From JBBILG01 sp037445085 (GTDB lineage Bacteria; Pseudomonadota; Gammaproteobacteria; Burkholderiales; Methylophilaceae), in NCBI GenBank assembly GCA_037445085.1, contig JBBILG010000088.1:1-7188 (forward strand): 7,188 nucleotides of DNA. Direction: 5' to 3'. The notes under the pieces were generated by a model that searched no databases, was not told where the DNA came from, and saw nothing but the letters and a program-made list of their open reading frames with translations. Positions 4,695 through 7,188 of the stretch are shown here, piece by piece (position 1 is the stretch's first letter; every line of letters begins with the position of its first letter). The position numbers were made by a program, and so were the translations under genes.

Positions 4695-6512
4695 ATGGCG
4701 CCCAGCCCGCCGGCATTCGACGCCAAGTCCGTACTCAGGAACCTGCCCGGCCTGCCGGGTGTGTACCGCATGATCAACGCCGCCGACGAGGTGATCTATG
4801 TCGGCAAGGCACGCGATTTGAAGAAGCGTGTCGCCTCGTATTTCCAGAAGAACCTGCCCAGCCCGCGCACGCGGCTCATGGTCTCGCAGGTGGCGCGCAT
4901 CGAGACCACGGTGACGCGCTCGGAAGCCGAAGCGCTGCTGCTGGAAAACAACCTCATCAAGCGCCTGATGCCGCGGTACAACGTGCTGTTCCGCGACGAC
5001 AAGTCCTACCCTTACATCATGCTGACGGCCGACGACTTCCCACGGCTCGCCTTCCACCGCGGCAGCCAGCAGAAAGGAAACCGCTACTACGGGCCGTTTC
5101 CCAACGCGGTGGCGGTGCGCGAAAGCATCCAGTTGCTGCAGAAGGTGTTCCGCCTGCGCACCTGCGAGAACTCGGTGTTCAGCAACCGCTCGCGCCCCTG
5201 CCTGCAATACCAGATCGAGCGTTGCACCGCTCCTTGCGTACACTACATCGGCCGCGACGACTACCGGCGCGACGTGGAGCACGCCGCCATGTTCCTGGAA
5301 GGGCGCGAGCAGCAGGTGCTCGACGAGCTCTCGGCGCAGATGATGGCGGCGGCGGAACGGCAGGAATACGAGCGCGCCGCAGTGTTCCGCGACCGCATCC
5401 AGAGCCTGCGCCAGGTGCAGCAGCGCCAGTTCGTGGCCGATTTCAGGAGCGGCGATGCCGACGTGGTGGCCTGCGTATCCGCCTCCGGCCTGATGTGCGT
5501 CAATCTGGTCATGATCCGCGGCGGCCGCCACGTGGGCGACCGCAGCTATTTCCCCAAACATACCGAGGGCTGCGACGAGCAGACCGTGCTGCAGGCATTC
5601 CTGGAGCAGCATTACCTGCAGCAGCCGGTGCCGCCGCTCATCATCACCGGCGTGCCGCTACAGACGGACGGACTGGACGAGATTCTCGGTGAACGTGCCG
5701 GCCGCAAGGTGCAGATCAGCGCCTATGCCGGCGGCGACCGCCGCGTCTGGCTCAAGATGGCGCAGACCAACGCCGGGCTGGCGCTGCAGCAGCACCTGGC
5801 GCACAGGGCCACGCAGGCCGAGCGCCTCGACGCGCTGCGCGAAGCGCTCGGCATGGCGGAGACGGCGGAGCGCATCGAGTGTTTCGACATCAGCCACACC
5901 ATGGGGGAAGCCACGGTGGCATCCTGTGTGGTGTTCGACCGGGGTGCCCTGCAGAATTCCGAATACCGCCGCTACAACATCGAGGGCATCACGCCGGGCG
6001 ACGACTGCGCGGCGATGCGGCAGGCGCTGACGCGCCGCTACACCCGGGTGGCTTCCGGCGAGGGCAAGGTGCCCGATCTCGTCTTCATCGACGGCGGCAA
6101 GGGCCAGCTCGGCGTGGCGGTGGAGGTGCTGCAGGAAGTCGGCCTGCCCGGCATTCAACTGGTGGGCATTGCCAAGGGCGAGGTGCGCAAGCCGGGGCTG
6201 GAGCAACTGATCTTCCCCGAGCGAGAGGAGGCATTGCGCCTGCCCCGCGACCATCCCGGCCTGCACCTGCTGCAACAAATCCGCGACGAGGCGCACCGCT
6301 TCGCCATCACCGGGCATCGCGGCCGCCGCGGCAAGGCGCGCACCGCCTCCTCGCTGGAAGAAATCCCGGGTATCGGCGCCAAGCGCCGGCAGAAGCTGCT
6401 GGCCCGCTTCGGCGGCTTGGCCGGCGTAGCCAAGGCCAGCGTGGACGAGCTTGCGCAAGTCGAGGGCATCAGCCAAACTCTTGCGGAAAAAATCTACAGG
6501 GAGTTGCACTGA
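4695..6512 (+). CDS. uvrC: Excinuclease ABC subunit C (UvrC)
   Basis: Dual-incision endonuclease of nucleotide excision repair, which cuts both sides of a lesion marked by UvrA and UvrB. At 605 residues it has the usual length. Domains in order: GIY-YIG nuclease for the 3' cut (GVY at 22-24, YVG at 35-37, Arg40, Glu84 in LLLENN); a four-cysteine cluster at Cys157, 169, 177 and 181, matching the [4Fe-4S] ligands of E. coli UvrC; a UVR motif that binds UvrB (about 205-240); an RNase H-like nuclease for the 5' cut with Asp398 (CFDISH), Asp466 (FIDGGKGQ) and His534 (DEAHRF); and a C-terminal double helix-hairpin-helix (about 553-605, IPGIGAKRR and VEGISQTLA). No key residue is missing. The start follows the GGDEF stop by five bases, and its TGA overlaps the pgsA ATG by one base. 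Confidence 0.98.
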   Translation: MAPSPPAFDAKSVLRNLPGLPGVYRMINAADEVIYVGKARDLKKRVASYFQKNLPSPRTRLMVSQVARIETTVTRSEAEALLLENNLIKRLMPRYNVLFRDDKSYPYIMLTADDFPRLAFHRGSQQKGNRYYGPFPNAVAVRESIQLLQKVFRLRTCENSVFSNRSRPCLQYQIERCTAPCVHYIGRDDYRRDVEHAAMFLEGREQQVLDELSAQMMAAAERQEYERAAVFRDRIQSLRQVQQRQFVADFRSGDADVVACVSASGLMCVNLVMIRGGRHVGDRSYFPKHTEGCDEQTVLQAFLEQHYLQQPVPPLIITGVPLQTDGLDEILGERAGRKVQISAYAGGDRRVWLKMAQTNAGLALQQHLAHRATQAERLDALREALGMAETAERIECFDISHTMGEATVASCVVFDRGALQNSEYRRYNIEGITPGDDCAAMRQALTRRYTRVASGEGKVPDLVFIDGGKGQLGVAVEVLQEVGLPGIQLVGIAKGEVRKPGLEQLIFPEREEALRLPRDHPGLHLLQQIRDEAHRFAITGHRGRRGKARTASSLEEIPGIGAKRRQKLLARFGGLAGVAKASVDELAQVEGISQTLAEKIYRELH

Positions 6513-7078
6513 TGGCCTGGAATGCCCCCAATATCCTCACCTGGCTGCGTATCGCCATGATTCCCTTGTTCGTCGGGATGTTCTATCTGCCGGAAGGCAC
6601 CATCACCGCCGCCCAGCGTGATCTGTACGCCGCCTTGCTGTTCGCGCTGGCGGCCGCCACCGACTGGCTGGATGGCTATCTTGCACGCTCGCTCGGACAG
6701 ACCTCGTCGTTCGGCGCCTTTCTCGATCCGGTGGCGGACAAGCTGATGGTGGCCGCCGCGCTCATCGTGCTGGTGGAATTCGGGCGGGTCGGGGCGGTGA
6801 TCGCCCTCATCATCATCGGCCGCGAAATCGCCATTTCCGCGCTGCGCGAATGGATGGCCGGCGTGGGCAGCCGCGGCAGCGTGGCGGTGGCCATGATCGG
6901 CAAGGTCAAGACCGCCACGCAGATGACCGCCATCCTGCTGCTGCTGTATGCCCGGCCCTTCGCCTTCGTCGATACCGTGCAGCTTGGCACGCTGCTGATC
7001 TATGTCGCCGCGTTTTTGACATTGTGGTCAATGGCTTACTACCTGAAGGCGGCGTGGCCGCAGATGCGCGGCCGCTGA
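6512..7078 (+). CDS. pgsA: CDP-diacylglycerol--glycerol-3-phosphate 3-phosphatidyltransferase
   Basis: Inner-membrane enzyme that makes phosphatidylglycerophosphate from CDP-diacylglycerol and glycerol-3-phosphate, the committed step to phosphatidylglycerol and cardiolipin. The 188-residue protein opens NAPNILTWLRIAMIPLF, characteristic of PgsA. It carries the full CDP-alcohol phosphotransferase motif: Asp51, Asp54, Gly55, Ala58, Arg59, Gly68, Asp72 and Asp76 (DWLDGYLAR...GAFLDPVADK). Several hydrophobic helices are visible (about 13-26, 39-51, 78-102, 125-136 and 145-165). AGGGAG (6498-6503) at the end of uvrC is a good ribosome binding site, and the one-base overlap TGATG implies coupling to uvrC. 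The uvrC-pgsA pair followed by tRNA-Gly is also found in E. coli and many relatives. Confidence 0.97.
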   Translation: MAWNAPNILTWLRIAMIPLFVGMFYLPEGTITAAQRDLYAALLFALAAATDWLDGYLARSLGQTSSFGAFLDPVADKLMVAAALIVLVEFGRVGAVIALIIIGREIAISALREWMAGVGSRGSVAVAMIGKVKTATQMTAILLLLYARPFAFVDTVQLGTLLIYVAAFLTLWSMAYYLKAAWPQMRGR

Positions 7079-7092
7079 CCGCGCGGCGGAGG

Positions 7093-7120
7093 TTGACAGC
7101 GGGCGCAAAAACCTTAAAAT
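7093..7120 (+). promoter_or_regulatory. Sigma-70 promoter of the tRNA-Gly gene
   Basis: A perfect -35 TTGACA (7093-7098) and a near-perfect -10 TAAAAT (7115-7120, five of six) are 16 bases apart. Initiation would fall near 7127, giving a short leader before the tRNA at 7136. The bases just after the -10 (TGCGCC) are GC-rich, the discriminator type linked to negative stringent control of stable RNA promoters by ppGpp/DksA. It lies 14 bases after pgsA, with no clear terminator between, so operon read-through may also contribute. Confidence 0.85.
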
Positions 7121-7135
7121 TGCGCCTTCTTCAAC

Positions 7136-7188
7136 GCGGGAATAGCTCAGTTGGTAGAGCGCAACCTTGCCAAGGTTGAGGTCGCGAG
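7136..7188 (+). tRNA. tRNA-Gly (anticodon GCC), cut by the window end
   Basis: The first 53 bases of a tRNA are present: acceptor strand GCGGGAA (7136-7142), D-arm GCTC/GAGC around AGTTGGTA (7145-7160), and anticodon stem CAACC/GGTTG (7162-7166 and 7174-7178). The loop TTGCCAA holds anticodon GCC at 7169-7171, which reads GGC and GGU. The variable loop AGGTC and the 5' half of the T stem (GCGAG) follow, and the rest lies beyond the window. All visible stems pair perfectly. In related genomes more tRNA genes (Cys, Leu) often follow. Confidence 0.95.

Noticed and set aside
4335..6509. Long minus-strand open frames opposite the GGDEF gene and uvrC
   Set aside because: They mirror the codon bias of well-identified plus-strand genes. 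Their translations (His/Ala/Gln-rich) look like antisense shadow, with no motif or ribosome binding site.
7066..7084. GCGCGG/CCGCGC hairpin at the pgsA stop codon as an intrinsic terminator
   Set aside because: The six-base stem overlaps the last codons and is followed by GGCGGAGG rather than a T-tract. Such pairings are frequent by chance in this base composition.

Overview
The window is GC-rich chromosomal DNA from a member of the Pseudomonadota, most likely a beta- or gammaproteobacterium. The evidence is the gene order uvrC-pgsA-tRNA-Gly, a RlmJ-type 23S rRNA methyltransferase, a periplasmic Cu,Zn superoxide dismutase, a family 5 uracil-DNA glycosylase and two GGDEF proteins. I could not place it to genus. 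I see no phage, transposase, integrase or CRISPR sequence. Apart from the first 241 bases the region is densely coding.

Left half (242-2743, minus strand). Read in the direction of transcription, the order is sodC, then an intergenic stretch carrying a 41-bp tandem duplication, a small lipoprotein with a DUF3862/BamE-like fold, a PAS-GGDEF protein, and rlmJ. The last three are spaced by 16 and 14 bases and look like one operon. The bases beyond rlmJ (1-241) hold an intergenic hairpin repeat that fits the dRS3-type pattern ATTCCC-N8-GGGAAT.

Right half (2848-7078, plus strand). A perfect TATAAT box lies between sodC and the divergent genes. After it come a family 5 uracil-DNA glycosylase, a 4-oxalocrotonate tautomerase-like protein, a GGDEF protein split by a frameshift, uvrC and pgsA. 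Gaps are 1, 6 and 5 bases and then a 1-base overlap, so this is very probably one transcript. It joins base excision repair (uracil removal), nucleotide excision repair (UvrC) and phospholipid synthesis (PgsA). A tRNA-Gly(GCC) gene with its own strong promoter follows and is cut by the window end.

The most unusual points are three local lesions or rearrangements. (1) The GGDEF domain at 1102-1845 has lost about 47 residues in frame, including the first metal-binding aspartate, but keeps GGEEF and the C-terminal part. (2) The GGDEF gene at 3674-4689 is broken by what looks like one missing base at about 4104. (3) A 41-bp tandem duplication copies the ribosome binding site and first codons of the lipoprotein gene, creating a 14-codon upstream reading frame whose stop overlaps the real start as ATGA. 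No wholly new multi-gene system is evident.
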